DNA of 32,840 bases from an uncultured Spirochaetaceae bacterium (GCA_902802305.1 CADCLG010000037.1:1-32840); one strand, 5' to 3'. Counted from the stretch's first letter, positions 1 through 8,361 are shown. Translations and numbers: made by a program. Notes: generated by a model from the sequence alone, not told the origin.

Positions 1-1170
1 CACGCAACAACAGGTCTTTCTGTTGCAACCTTGCTCAAGGGTGCCGAAGCCGGTGCTGACTGGCTGGATACTGCAATTTCTTCTATGTCTATGGGAACTT
101 CTCACTCTCCAACAGAAACAGTTGTAGAAATGCTCAAGGGCACAGACATGGATACCGGCCTTGATACTTCTGCTCTTCTTGAAATAGCAGCTTATTTCCG
201 CGAAGTACGCAAGCATTATTCTTCTTTGGAATCTTCATTCCTTGGTGCTGATACTCGTATCCTTCTTTCTCAGGTTCCGGGCGGTATGCTTTCTAACTTG
301 GAAAGTCAGCTCAAGCAGCAGAATGCAGGTGATAAGATGGACGAAGTTCTTGCTGAACTTCCACGCGTTCACAAGGATGCTGGTTATGTTCCACTTGTAA
401 CACCAACATCACAGATTGTAGGAACTCAGGCTGTTATGAACGTTCTTATGGGACGCTACAAGACAATGACTCAGGATTTCCGCAACTTGATTACAGGTAA
501 GTTTGGTGCTCTTCCTGCCGAAGCAAATGCAGACCTTGTAAAGAAGGCTCTTGAACAGAACGGAATGGAAAAGGTTATGACCTGCCGCCCAGCTGATGAA
601 ATCCCTAACGAATGGGACAAGATGGTTGAAGAAGCCAAGAAGGCCGGTGGTAACGGTTCTGACGAAGATGTTCTTACTTATGCAATGTTCCCTAACGTAG
701 CACCTAAGTTCTTTGCTGAACGTGCTAAGGGTCCTGTTGATGCAGCTAGTACTTTTGCTAAGAAAGAAGTTAAGGCCGGAGATAACAAAGGCGGTTCTTA
801 TACAATCAATATCAATGGTACAGCATACAATGTTACAACTGGTCCTGCCGGTGACAGCATGAACGTAAATGTAAACGGTACTGCTTACAATGTAAGCTTT
901 GGTGCTGCAGGGGCTGCTTCTGCCGGGGTTGTTTCGACAGGCTCAACCACCTCAGGCGCAGGTAAAGATGTTGCTGCTCCGGTTGCCGGTACATTGCTCC
1001 GCTATGCAGTTAGCGAAGGTGCTGCTGTTCAGGCTGATACAACAATCATCATCATTGAGTCTATGAAGATGGAACTTGAAATTAAGGCAGGTGCTGCTGG
1101 TAAAGTTCACTTTGTTGCCGCAACCGGTGCCCAGATTGCACAGGGACAGACTGTAGCTCAGATTCAGTAG
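1..1170 (+). CDS. oadA: Oxaloacetate decarboxylase alpha subunit, C-terminal part (5' end outside window)
   Basis: The reading frame is open from the first base (HATTGLSVATLL, a conserved carboxyltransferase-domain stretch), so the gene starts upstream and the TTG/ATG codons near base 31 are internal. The visible part holds the end of the TIM-barrel carboxyltransferase domain, the conserved post-barrel domain, an Ala/Gly/Thr-rich linker and a C-terminal biotinyl domain with the biotin-accepting motif ESMKME. The family transfers the oxaloacetate carboxyl group to biotin; the beta subunit then decarboxylates carboxybiotin and exports Na+. Just before the linker the stretch NGTAYNV occurs twice, 25 residues apart, where homologues usually carry one such strand pair. 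oadB follows after 9 nt, with its ribosome binding site overlapping this stop codon. Methylmalonyl-CoA decarboxylase or pyruvate carboxylase subunit B are the alternatives; the neighbouring beta subunit supports a Na+-pump decarboxylase. Confidence 0.93.
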   Translation, partial: HATTGLSVATLLKGAEAGADWLDTAISSMSMGTSHSPTETVVEMLKGTDMDTGLDTSALLEIAAYFREVRKHYSSLESSFLGADTRILLSQVPGGMLSNLESQLKQQNAGDKMDEVLAELPRVHKDAGYVPLVTPTSQIVGTQAVMNVLMGRYKTMTQDFRNLITGKFGALPAEANADLVKKALEQNGMEKVMTCRPADEIPNEWDKMVEEAKKAGGNGSDEDVLTYAMFPNVAPKFFAERAKGPVDAASTFAKKEVKAGDNKGGSYTININGTAYNVTTGPAGDSMNVNVNGTAYNVSFGAAGAASAGVVSTGSTTSGAGKDVAAPVAGTLLRYAVSEGAAVQADTTIIIIESMKMELEIKAGAAGKVHFVAATGAQIAQGQTVAQIQ

Positions 1171-1179
1171 GAATTAATT

Positions 1180-2628
1180 ATGGAAACAGAATTAAACAAC
1201 AAAAAAGATAAATACAAATACCTTAAGATTACTACAGTTATCTGTCTTATGGCTGTGGCACTCTCTTTTGCCGGATGTGGTAAGGGCGACAGTTCTACAA
1301 GTACTAAGGCACCTTCGGTACACAGCACAACAATCGTTAAGGGTTCAGAAAATATCAAACCTATTTCGGTTTCTTCTTTCTTTAAGAACGTAGGAAAGAA
1401 CACTGGAATCTATAAAATGATTCATAATCCTACTCCGGAAGAAATTGCAGAGGAAAAGGCTTCTAAGAAAGCAATGGAGCATGCAAAAGAAGTACAAGCC
1501 GCTCAGGCAGCCGCAGACCTTGCCGCTCACCCTGTAAAGGGCTGGCAGCGCCTTATCATGCTTGCAATCGGTTTCTTAATTGTTTACCTTGCAGTAGTTA
1601 AGGGCTTTGAACCGCTTCTTCTTATTCCAATCGGCTTTGGTACTATCCTTGTAAATATTCCTGGTGCCGGTATGGGGGATGCTCCGGATGGAATGCTCCA
1701 CATCATTTACAACGCCGGTGTTGGTAACGAGTTCTTCCCAATGCTTATTTTTATGGGTATTGGTGCCATGACAGACTTTGGTCCGCTCATCGCTAACCCA
1801 AAAACAGCATTGCTTGGTGGTGCTGCCCAGCTTGGTGTATTTGCAACTCTCTTTGGTGTTGCTGCAATGAACTTTATTCCGGGAATAGACTATAATATGA
1901 AACAGGCTTGTGCCATCGCTATTATTGGTGGTGCTGATGGTCCTACTTCAATCTATGTTTCGGGTAAGCTTGCACCGGAAATGATGGCTGTTATTGCCGT
2001 TGCAGCTTACTCTTACATGGCCCTGGTTCCAATGATTCAGCCGCCAATTATGAAGCTCCTCACTAGCAAGAAAGAGCGTCAGATTAAAATGAAGCAGCTT
2101 CGTCCTGTTTCTAAGACAGAAAAAGTTTTGTTCCCATTGCTTTTGCTGGTTGTAACAATTCTTCTTTTGCCACCTGCAGCTCCTCTTATTGGTATGCTTG
2201 CATTCGGAAACTTTATTAAGGAAGTTGGAATTGTTCAGCGTCTTTCAAAAACTGTAGAAAATGAATTGATGAACATTGTTTCAATTCTGCTTTCTTTGGG
2301 CGTTGGTTCTCAGATGACACCAGAAAAGATTATGCACGCTAACTCTCTTGGAATTATTGTTCTTGGTCTTCTTGCATTTGCAGTTGCAACAGCAGGTGGT
2401 CTTATTATGGCTAAGATTATGAACCTCTTCCTTAAGGAAAAAATTAATCCTCTTATTGGTTCGGCTGGTGTATCAGCAGTTCCAATGGCAGCCCGCGTTG
2501 CAAACAAGGTTGGTATGGCAGAAGACCCTACTAACTTCCTTTTGATGCACGCTATGGGACCAAACGTAGCCGGCGTAATCGGTACTGCAATTGCCGCTGG
2601 CGTATTTATTTCAACTTACGGAATGTAA
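1180..2628 (+). CDS. oadB: Na+-translocating oxaloacetate decarboxylase beta subunit with N-terminal extension
   Basis: 482-aa polytopic membrane protein. The family core is clear: [13 protein letters not shown], the Na+-site motif [12 protein letters not shown] near residues 250-262, and [13 protein letters not shown] near the C-terminus. It decarboxylates carboxybiotin and couples this to Na+ export across the inner membrane. The first ~120 residues are unusual. There is a hydrophobic segment (residues ~16-32) ending in a lipobox-like FAGC (Cys33), then a polar linker, then NTGIYKM, which resembles the usual OadB N-terminus. About 45 Ala/Glu/Lys-rich residues follow before the first core helix ([11 protein letters not shown]). 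The extension could be a fused OadG-like membrane anchor or a lipoprotein-type leader. The start is fixed by TAGGAA 10 nt upstream, overlapping the oadA stop. A strong terminator follows the stop. Confidence 0.93.
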   Translation: METELNNKKDKYKYLKITTVICLMAVALSFAGCGKGDSSTSTKAPSVHSTTIVKGSENIKPISVSSFFKNVGKNTGIYKMIHNPTPEEIAEEKASKKAMEHAKEVQAAQAAADLAAHPVKGWQRLIMLAIGFLIVYLAVVKGFEPLLLIPIGFGTILVNIPGAGMGDAPDGMLHIIYNAGVGNEFFPMLIFMGIGAMTDFGPLIANPKTALLGGAAQLGVFATLFGVAAMNFIPGIDYNMKQACAIAIIGGADGPTSIYVSGKLAPEMMAVIAVAAYSYMALVPMIQPPIMKLLTSKKERQIKMKQLRPVSKTEKVLFPLLLLVVTILLLPPAAPLIGMLAFGNFIKEVGIVQRLSKTVENELMNIVSILLSLGVGSQMTPEKIMHANSLGIIVLGLLAFAVATAGGLIMAKIMNLFLKEKINPLIGSAGVSAVPMAARVANKVGMAEDPTNFLLMHAMGPNVAGVIGTAIAAGVFISTYGM

Positions 2629-2638
2629 ACAGTTTATA

Positions 2639-2665
2639 CAGGGGCAATTAGCCCCTGTTTTTTTT
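2639..2665 (+). terminator. Rho-independent terminator of the oad operon
   Basis: A perfect 7-bp stem CAGGGGC/GCCCCTG with a 5-nt loop is followed by eight T. It lies 10 nt after the oadB stop. The T tract runs directly into the ATG of the next gene. Confidence 0.93.
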
Positions 2666-3040
2666 ATGAAAAGAATTTTTGCACTTTTATTTTACAGCTT
2701 ACTTTTTTCACTTTCTTTGTATGCCCATGGTTATACTCTTACTGACCATTCCAAGATAAAAGAATTATCCTCTTTCAGAATAATGGGAGAAATAGATTTA
2801 CGGACAGAAAAAGATATTTCTTCAGAAGTAAAATATAGAACTCTAAATCATGAAGGCGGGATGAAGGTAAAAGTTCTTGAAATTCTGAAAAAGGATGTAC
2901 AGAATGATAAAACTGGAAAATGGCTTTATGTACTTCTTACTGCGCCAATGTGGGTAGATAATGGAGAATGGATTCAGGAATATCAGAAATTTCTAATTTT
3001 TCTGCCTGATGATATGCCGCTCTTTGATTTTGAAGAATAA
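2666..3040 (+). CDS. Small secreted protein of unknown function
   Basis: 124 aa from the ATG at 2666; the frame is open further upstream into oadB, but the ATG gives a clean signal peptide (MKRIFALLFYSLLFSLSLYA, probable cleavage near AHG). The mature ~100 residues are polar, with a possible beta-rich segment (MKVKVLEILKK, WLYVLLTAPMWVDNGEWI), and end in an acidic tail. No family was recognised. The start is odd: the oad terminator abuts the ATG and there is no ribosome binding site outside the terminator hairpin, so expression may depend on readthrough or an internal promoter. A bidirectional terminator follows. The ATG within RIMGEID would be an alternative start but would lose the signal peptide. 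Codon use looks like that of the neighbours. Confidence 0.7.
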   Translation: MKRIFALLFYSLLFSLSLYAHGYTLTDHSKIKELSSFRIMGEIDLRTEKDISSEVKYRTLNHEGGMKVKVLEILKKDVQNDKTGKWLYVLLTAPMWVDNGEWIQEYQKFLIFLPDDMPLFDFEE

Positions 3041-3073
3041 AAAAAGCTGTCTAAATCCTATAGACAGCTTTTT
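3041..3073. terminator. Bidirectional intrinsic terminator
   Basis: A 13-bp perfect inverted repeat, AAAAAGCTGTCTA and TAGACAGCTTTTT with a 7-nt loop, lies between the convergent genes ending at 3040 (+) and 3095 (-). T tracts on both strands make it usable in both directions. Confidence 0.92.
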
Positions 3074-3094
3074 TTATATAAATATCAATACTTT

Positions 3095-4633
3095 CTATTT
3101 TGTAGTTTCAGCAGTTGGAGCATTTGCAAACTTTTTCTTCAAGAGAATCAAAGTTGCGAACAACAGTGCAACTCCAACAATCCATGAAATCAATCCGCTG
3201 GCAACAATTCCAAGCCCCAGAGTTAAACCTGCAACAATATAGGTTACAAATGAAACAACTGCGGTTGTAACTGCATAAGGAAGCTGAGTTGAAACGTGAT
3301 TTACGTGTTCACACTGAGCACCAGCAGAAGCCATGATTGTTGTATCTGAAATTGGTGAACAGTGATCACCGCAAACAGCACCAGCCATACAAGCAGAAAT
3401 TGATACAATTCTTATTGCTCCTTCTGGGAAGGCTGCAATACAGATTGGAATCAAAATACCAAAAGTTCCCCATGAAGTTCCTGTTGCAAATGCAAGGAAG
3501 CAGGCAATAATAAAGATGATAGCAGGGAGGAACATCTTTAATCCAGCAGCTGAACCTGCTACTAAGCCGGCAACATAGTCTTTTGCACCAAGACTGTCAG
3601 TCATTCCTTTAAGTGTCCAGGCAAGAGTAAGAATCAGAATAGCAGGAACCATTGCTTTAAATCCGTCAGGTACACATTCCATTGCAGATTTGAAGCTGAG
3701 AACCTTTCTACAGATATAGAAAATTACAGTAATAATCAGAGAACCAAATGAACCAAGCATGAGTCCAACTGAAGCATCAGCATTAGAGAAGGCAATTATA
3801 AAGTGTAAATATGATTCAGAATCGCTTGTAAAGAATCCGCCGGAATAAATAAGTCCGAGAACGCACAAAATAATAAGAACAACTACCGGAAGAACCAGAT
3901 CAATTACTTTTCCTTTTGAATCCTTTGCAGCTTCATCTTCTTCTGTGTCATCATTCATAATTGCAAGTGCTTTTTCATATTTTGACATTTCACCATATTC
4001 AAACTTCATAAATACCATTGCAGACATCATTATAAGAGTAAAGAGAGCATAGAAGTTGAAAGGAATTGCTTTACAGAAAAGTGCGATACCATTTTCACCT
4101 TCTGTTACAAAGCCTGAAACAGCTGCGGCCCAGGAAGAAACAGGGGCGATGATACAAACAGGAGCTGCTGTTGAATCGATAATATATGCAAGTTTTTCTT
4201 TTGAAACGCCGTATTTATCTGTAACTGGTTTCATTACTGAACCAACAGTAAGACAGTTGAAATAGTCGTCAATAAAAATAAGAATGCCGAGAAGAATTGT
4301 AGCGAACTGTGCGCCAACCTTTGATTTAATATGCTTTTTAGCCCAGTTTCCAAAAGCAGCAGAACCACCGGCTCTGTTCATCAAAGCAACCATAATTCCA
4401 AGTATTACAAGAAATATTAAGATTCCGACATTGTATGAATCTGCCAGAGAACCAACAAAGCCGTCACTGAAAACGTGGGTCATGAATCCTGTGAATCCAC
4501 TTCCTGCATCGATTGCAAAAAATATACCGCCAAGAACGATACCGCAGAATAATGAAGAATAAACTTCCTTAGTGATGAGTGCCAGCGCAATAGCTAAGAT
4601 TGCAGGCACTAAAGCCCAAAATGTACCTGTCAT
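3095..4633 (-). CDS. NhaC-family Na+/H+ antiporter (or related substrate/Na+ exchanger)
   Basis: 512-aa polytopic inner-membrane protein of the NhaC family (COG1757), with about a dozen hydrophobic segments spread over its length and a charged loop near residues 225-245 (NDDTEEDEAAKD). Family-like stretches include FIDDYFNCLTVGSVMKPVTD, AYIIDSTAAPVCIIAPVSSW and GDHCSPISDTTIMASAGAQC. Members exchange Na+ for H+, and some exchange malate/lactate or amino-acid products instead, so the exact substrate cannot be read from sequence. AAGGAA upstream of the ATG supports the start. It follows a 53-aa gene after 18 nt, probably in one transcript, and ends at the bidirectional terminator at 3041-3073. 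Confidence 0.88.
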   Translation of the reverse strand: MTGTFWALVPAILAIALALITKEVYSSLFCGIVLGGIFFAIDAGSGFTGFMTHVFSDGFVGSLADSYNVGILIFLVILGIMVALMNRAGGSAAFGNWAKKHIKSKVGAQFATILLGILIFIDDYFNCLTVGSVMKPVTDKYGVSKEKLAYIIDSTAAPVCIIAPVSSWAAAVSGFVTEGENGIALFCKAIPFNFYALFTLIMMSAMVFMKFEYGEMSKYEKALAIMNDDTEEDEAAKDSKGKVIDLVLPVVVLIILCVLGLIYSGGFFTSDSESYLHFIIAFSNADASVGLMLGSFGSLIITVIFYICRKVLSFKSAMECVPDGFKAMVPAILILTLAWTLKGMTDSLGAKDYVAGLVAGSAAGLKMFLPAIIFIIACFLAFATGTSWGTFGILIPICIAAFPEGAIRIVSISACMAGAVCGDHCSPISDTTIMASAGAQCEHVNHVSTQLPYAVTTAVVSFVTYIVAGLTLGLGIVASGLISWIVGVALLFATLILLKKKFANAPTAETTK

Positions 4634-4651
4634 TTTATATTCCTTTTATTT

Positions 4652-4813
4652 TTAGTTTTTTAGTTTCTTAAAATCTGTATTAAGAGGGTCTGTTACGCCT
4701 TCTTTTTCAAGTTTTTCTAATACTTTGATGAGATATTCGATAACATCAAGTAAGCCGGCTGCTGTATAGGTTCTGATTTTTTTTAATGAATCAATAGCCT
4801 CACGATTTGTCAT
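4652..4813 (-). CDS. Small (53 aa) protein upstream of the NhaC-family antiporter
   Basis: This short frame was found by reading the minus strand. ATG at 4813 is preceded by a near-ideal Shine-Dalgarno AAGGAGGA (4825-4818), 4 nt before the ATG. Translation begins MTNREAIDSLKKIRTYTAAG, continues LLDVIEYLIKVLEKLEKEG and ends FKKLKN. The middle forms a strongly amphipathic helix with no signal peptide or membrane segment. The stop is 18 nt before the antiporter start, so the two are likely co-transcribed and perhaps co-regulated. No family was recognised. A small regulator or accessory subunit of the transporter is inference only. It cannot be dismissed as a chance frame because of the strong ribosome binding site and the compact operon layout. 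Confidence 0.75.
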   Translation of the reverse strand: MTNREAIDSLKKIRTYTAAGLLDVIEYLIKVLEKLEKEGVTDPLNTDFKKLKN

Positions 4814-4858
4814 AAAATCCTCCTTATTTAATTTTTTTGATATTATGATAATAGTAAA

Positions 4859-4886
4859 ATTATAACATAGAAATTGGTGAATGAAA
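4859..4886 (-). promoter_or_regulatory. Candidate promoter of the small gene/antiporter operon
   Basis: A consensus -10 TATAAT (minus strand, 4864-4859) lies about 45 nt upstream of the 53-aa gene. The best -35 at 16-nt spacing is weak (TTTCAT, 4886-4881). Confidence 0.45.
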
Positions 4887-4984
4887 AATCAATTTTGAAG
4901 GAATATTGAAAGAGATTTGAATGATTTTTGAACCGACAAAAGTGCTTACGAATTATTGACTGATTTTTGAAATAACATTAATCA

Positions 4985-5013
4985 TTGAAAAAAAGGGAAA
5001 AATGAATTATACT
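4985..5013 (+). promoter_or_regulatory. Sigma70-type promoter for the topoisomerase subunit gene
   Basis: TTGAAA (4985-4990), 17-nt spacer, TATACT (5008-5013). Transcription would start near 5020, giving a ~35-nt leader that holds a palindrome (5030-5042) and the Shine-Dalgarno AGGGGA at 5044-5049. Confidence 0.75.
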
Positions 5014-5029
5014 ATACGAAAAATGGGTG

Positions 5030-5042
5030 GCACAAATTGTGC
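5030..5042. promoter_or_regulatory. Operator-like palindrome in the 5' leader
   Basis: GCACAA-A-TTGTGC is a perfect 6-bp inverted repeat with a 1-nt centre, between the predicted transcription start and the ribosome binding site. It is too short and tight for an RNA hairpin, so a dimeric DNA-binding protein is the likelier reader. Which protein is unknown. Confidence 0.4.
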
Positions 5043-5055
5043 TAGGGGAAAATAA

Positions 5056-6921
5056 ATGGCAGTAAAAAAAGAAGCAGCTCCCGCTGTTTACGACGAAAGT
5101 TCCATTCAGCATCTTGAAGGATTGGAGCATATACGCTTACGTCCTGGAATGTATATCGGTTCTCTTGGTGACGGTTCAAATGAAAATGACGGTATCTATA
5201 TTCTCTTAAAAGAAGGAATCGATAACTCTGTTGATGAGTTTTCTCAGGGCTTTGGTAAAAAAATCGATATAGAAATTAAAGACGGACGTGTAAAAATCCG
5301 CGATTACGGACGTGGTATTCCTCTTGGAAAACTGGAAGATTGTGTTTCCAATGTAAATACTGGTGCAAAATATAACAGCTCTGTATTCAAGCAGGCAATT
5401 GGTATGAATGGAGTTGGTATAAAAGCTACTAATGCACTTTCTTCATATTTCCGTGCTGCTTCTATCCGTGATGGAAAGATGGCTGTTGTTGAGTTTAAAA
5501 AAGGTGAAAAAATTAAATCAGCTACAGGAGATGCAAAACCAGGCGCTCAGAACGGAACTTACCTTGAGTTTGAACCAGATGCAGAATTGTTCGGTAAATA
5601 TTCATTCAATATGGAATATATTGAAAAACGTCTCTGGAACTATGCCTATCTTAATCCGGGCTTAAAGCTAAAATGCAATGGCAAAGAATACATAAGCGAA
5701 AACGGAATTGAAGACCTGCTTCTTAATGAAATGGGCGGAAAAAACAAGGCTCTGTATCCTCTCTTGAATTATAAAGGAAAGAACCTTCAGTTTGTATTAA
5801 CTCATACGGCAAGTCTTGATAAATATGTTTATTCTTTTGTAAACGGTCAGAGTACAGAAGATGGCGGAACTCATGTAACTGCTTTTCTGGATGGTTTTTC
5901 AAAAGGTATCAATGAATATTTTAAGAAGGATTATGATATAAAGGATGTTACAGCCGGTCTGATTGTTGCATTAAAAATCGGACTTGATAATCCTATGTTT
6001 ACATCTCAGACAAAAAATAAACTTGGAAACGTAGAAATCCGTGCTCCTATCATTAAGGAAGTTCAGCTGGCTGTTGATGACTGGCTCAGACATAATCCTG
6101 ATGTTGCCGGTGGTCTTGAAGATAAAATTATAAAAAATCAGAAGGCCAGGGCAGAAATAAACAGCGTAACCGAAAAACAGGTTCGTGAAGCCGCTAAATC
6201 GGTAATGCTTAAGATTCCAAAATTAAAGGACTGCCGCTATCATCTTCAAGATGGAAAGAAGGGAGAAAACTCCATGATTTTCATTACCGAGGGAGATTCT
6301 GCTACTGGTTCCATGGTAGGAAGCCGTGATGTTTCCTATCAGGCAATTTTTTCTCTTCGCGGTAAGCCGGAAAATATGTACGGACGCAAAAAATCTGCTC
6401 TTTTTGAAAATGAAGAATTAAAGAACCTTACATTCAGTCTTGGCGTTCAGAAAGATATTGAAGGTCTGCGCTATGATAAAATCGTAATTGCAACCGATGC
6501 CGATAATGACGGTTATCATATCAGAAATCTGGTTCTTACATATCTTCTTCTTTTCTTTGAAGAACTTGTGCTTACAGGTCATGTTTACATTCTTGAAACT
6601 CCGCTTTTTCGTGTGCGCAATAAGTCAAAAACCGTTTACTGCTACAGCGAAGAAAGTCGTGATAAGGAAATAAAAAAACTGGGACGGGGTGTAGAAGTAA
6701 CCCGATTCAAGGGATTGGGAGAAATCAGTCCTTCTGAGTTCGGTCAGTTTATTTTCCCAAGAAAAGAAGGTGAAAGCGAAGATAAAGGAATGCATCTTAC
6801 TCCAGTTACTATTCAGGCTCTTAAAAATGTGCCAGAAGTTCTTAAGTTCTATATGGGAAAAAATACTCCTGAACGCCGCGACTTTATAGTTCATCACCTT
6901 GCAAGTGAAATTGATGCATAA
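5056..6921 (+). CDS. parE: DNA topoisomerase IV (gyrase-type) subunit B
   Basis: 621-aa type IIA topoisomerase ATPase/TOPRIM subunit. The N-terminal GHKL ATPase has KEGIDNSVDEF (ATP/Mg2+ residues), DYGRGIP and GMNGVGIKATNALSS. The transducer carries the catalytic-lysine loop FTSQTKNKLG. The TOPRIM domain has ITEGDSATGS and IATDADNDGYHI (metal Asp residues). The C-terminus holds FKGLGEISP. It powers DNA strand passage together with a ParC/GyrA partner, which is not in this window. Its length fits ParE (~600-650 aa) better than a long GyrB; GyrB remains the alternative. A good promoter (4985-5013) and the AGGGGA ribosome binding site support the start. SLRGKPENMYG replaces the commoner PLRGKILNV. 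argF follows after 93 nt. Confidence 0.9.
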   Translation: MAVKKEAAPAVYDESSIQHLEGLEHIRLRPGMYIGSLGDGSNENDGIYILLKEGIDNSVDEFSQGFGKKIDIEIKDGRVKIRDYGRGIPLGKLEDCVSNVNTGAKYNSSVFKQAIGMNGVGIKATNALSSYFRAASIRDGKMAVVEFKKGEKIKSATGDAKPGAQNGTYLEFEPDAELFGKYSFNMEYIEKRLWNYAYLNPGLKLKCNGKEYISENGIEDLLLNEMGGKNKALYPLLNYKGKNLQFVLTHTASLDKYVYSFVNGQSTEDGGTHVTAFLDGFSKGINEYFKKDYDIKDVTAGLIVALKIGLDNPMFTSQTKNKLGNVEIRAPIIKEVQLAVDDWLRHNPDVAGGLEDKIIKNQKARAEINSVTEKQVREAAKSVMLKIPKLKDCRYHLQDGKKGENSMIFITEGDSATGSMVGSRDVSYQAIFSLRGKPENMYGRKKSALFENEELKNLTFSLGVQKDIEGLRYDKIVIATDADNDGYHIRNLVLTYLLLFFEELVLTGHVYILETPLFRVRNKSKTVYCYSEESRDKEIKKLGRGVEVTRFKGLGEISPSEFGQFIFPRKEGESEDKGMHLTPVTIQALKNVPEVLKFYMGKNTPERRDFIVHHLASEIDA

Positions 6922-6972
6922 GTCGTCTGAAGAGTAAAGCAAGAGGCAGTAGTCTAATCTCATTTTTTGTAA

Positions 6973-6978
6973 TATAAT
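6973..6978 (+). promoter_or_regulatory. Candidate -10 element upstream of argF
   Basis: A consensus TATAAT lies 36 nt before the argF ATG; no convincing -35 sits 16-18 nt upstream. GAGG about 8 nt before the ATG is the ribosome binding site. Confidence 0.4.
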
Positions 6979-7014
6979 AATGTTTTCATAAAAAGTATTT
7001 AGCGAGGTTCTGTT

Positions 7015-8007
7015 ATGGATTTGAAAGGACGCAATTTTCTGACACTTAAAGATTTTTCGGCAGAAGAAATTATCGGTCTGCTTGATTTGGCAGAGGATTT
7101 AAAAGCAAAAAAGAAACACGGCATTCCTGTTGATATTCACAGAGGAAAAAATATTGCCCTTATTTTTGAAAAGACAAGTACCCGTACCCGTTGTGCTTTT
7201 GAAGTTGCTGCCCATGACCTTGGAATATGCACGACTTATCTGGCAGAAGGTTCACAGATTGGAAAAAAGGAAAGTATCGCTGATACTGCTCGCGTTCTTG
7301 GCAGAATGTTTGATGGAATAGAGTACAGAGGTTTTGAACAGTCTCTTGTTGAAGATTTGGCTAAATATTCTGGCGTAGTTGTCTGGAATGGTCTTACCAA
7401 TGAATATCACCCAACTCAAATGCTTGCTGATATGCTTACAATCCGTGAGCATTATGGGAAGCTTAAAGGTTTAAAACTCGTTTATTACGGAGATGCTCGC
7501 TACAACATTGGAAACTCACTTTGTATTGTTTGTTCAAAGTTAGGCTTGAATCTTACCTTGTGTGCTCCTGCTAAATATTTCCCAGCTGCTTCTCTTATTA
7601 AGGAATGTGGTAAATGGTGCAAAGAAAGCGGTGGTTCAATCACTCTGGAATCTGATATTGATAAGGCTACTTCTGGAGCTGATATTCTCTATACCGATGT
7701 TTGGGTAAGTATGGGAGAACCAGATGAAGTATGGGCAGAAAGAATTGCCGATTTAAAGCCTTATCAGGTAAACAAAGAAGTTTTGAATAAAGCAAAGCCG
7801 ACTGCAATTTTCATGCATGATTTACCTTCTTTCCATGATTTAAATACAAAGATTGGAAAAGAGATTGGTGAAAAGTTTGGTCTCACTGCAATGGAAGTTA
7901 CAGACGATGTTTTTGAAAGCAGTCAATCTGTGGTTTTTGACGAGGCTGAAAACCGTATGCATACAATAAAGGCAGTTATCGCTGCAACATTGGGCAACAA
8001 TTTTTAG
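7015..8007 (+). CDS. argF: Ornithine carbamoyltransferase (catalytic Cys replaced by Asp)
   Basis: 330 aa, normal length for the family. It makes citrulline from ornithine and carbamoyl phosphate (anabolic), or runs in reverse in arginine fermentation. Visible motifs are STRTR (residues 55-59, carbamoyl-phosphate binding), HPTQ (132-135), DVWVSMG (228-234, ornithine binding) and ENRMHTIKA with Arg314. The usual HCLPA motif, whose Cys (Cys273 in E. coli) contacts ornithine, reads HDLPSF here, with Asp269 encoded by GAT. All other signatures are kept, so this is either a variant OTCase or an enzyme with a different amine acceptor. No arginine-biosynthesis or arc operon genes flank it; argR lies ~21 kb away. 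The ACT-domain gene follows after 9 nt, so the two are probably co-transcribed. Confidence 0.88.
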   Translation: MDLKGRNFLTLKDFSAEEIIGLLDLAEDLKAKKKHGIPVDIHRGKNIALIFEKTSTRTRCAFEVAAHDLGICTTYLAEGSQIGKKESIADTARVLGRMFDGIEYRGFEQSLVEDLAKYSGVVVWNGLTNEYHPTQMLADMLTIREHYGKLKGLKLVYYGDARYNIGNSLCIVCSKLGLNLTLCAPAKYFPAASLIKECGKWCKESGGSITLESDIDKATSGADILYTDVWVSMGEPDEVWAERIADLKPYQVNKEVLNKAKPTAIFMHDLPSFHDLNTKIGKEIGEKFGLTAMEVTDDVFESSQSVVFDEAENRMHTIKAVIAATLGNNF

Positions 8008-8016
8008 GAGATTTTT

Positions 8017-8286
8017 ATGAATGCAATTATTACTGTAGTAGGTTCAGATAAAGTTGGTATTATAGCAAAGGTTTCTGCTTTTCTTTCAGAGCATAAAATT
8101 AACATTGCTGATATCACCCAGACTATTCTTTCGGGTAATTTTGTTATGATGATGATGGTAGAAATGGACAGCAGCGATATTTCTGTTGATGAAATGCGCA
8201 CCTCCATGAACACCCTGGCCACCGAAATGGGCGTAGAAATCAACATCATGAGTGAAAAAGTTTTCAGTGCCATGCACAGGGTATAA
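8017..8286 (+). CDS. ACT domain protein (UPF0237 family)
   Basis: 89 aa forming a single ACT domain. It opens with MNAIITVVGSDKVGIIAKV, and the stretch KINIADITQ follows the first helix, as in the UPF0237/COG3830 family related to the glycine-cleavage regulator GcvR. ACT domains bind small ligands, mostly amino acids, and dimerise. In many genomes this gene precedes a DUF711/UPF0210 gene, but here it stands after argF with a 9-nt gap and the ribosome binding site AGGAGA overlapping the argF stop. A role in amino-acid sensing is inferred from domain and context only. A perfect hairpin follows directly after the stop. Confidence 0.88.
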   Translation: MNAIITVVGSDKVGIIAKVSAFLSEHKINIADITQTILSGNFVMMMMVEMDSSDISVDEMRTSMNTLATEMGVEINIMSEKVFSAMHRV

Positions 8287-8361
8287 CAGTTTTTACGTCA
8301 GTAAAAACTGTAAGCGGCGGATAAAACAACAAAAGAAGAAAAATCAACTGTCACCGCCGCT
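8287..8361. repeat. Two inverted repeats in the convergent gap between the ACT gene and dgt
   Basis: The first is a perfect 10-bp hairpin directly after the ACT stop: CAGTTTTTAC, loop GTCA, GTAAAAACTG (8287-8310). The second is AGCGGCGG (8313-8320) with CCGCCGCT (8354-8361), a 33-nt A-rich loop between. Neither has a T tract, so they are not canonical terminators, though the first may end transcription. The GC-rich arms stand out from the AT-rich surroundings. Nothing else was seen up to 8417. Confidence 0.6.

Noticed and set aside
5028..5043. Sigma54-like promoter (GG-N10-GC) before the topoisomerase gene
   Set aside because: Spacing fits, but TTGC is GTGC, and transcription would start next to the ATG and lose the clear AGGGGA ribosome binding site; the sigma70-type promoter upstream explains the gene better.
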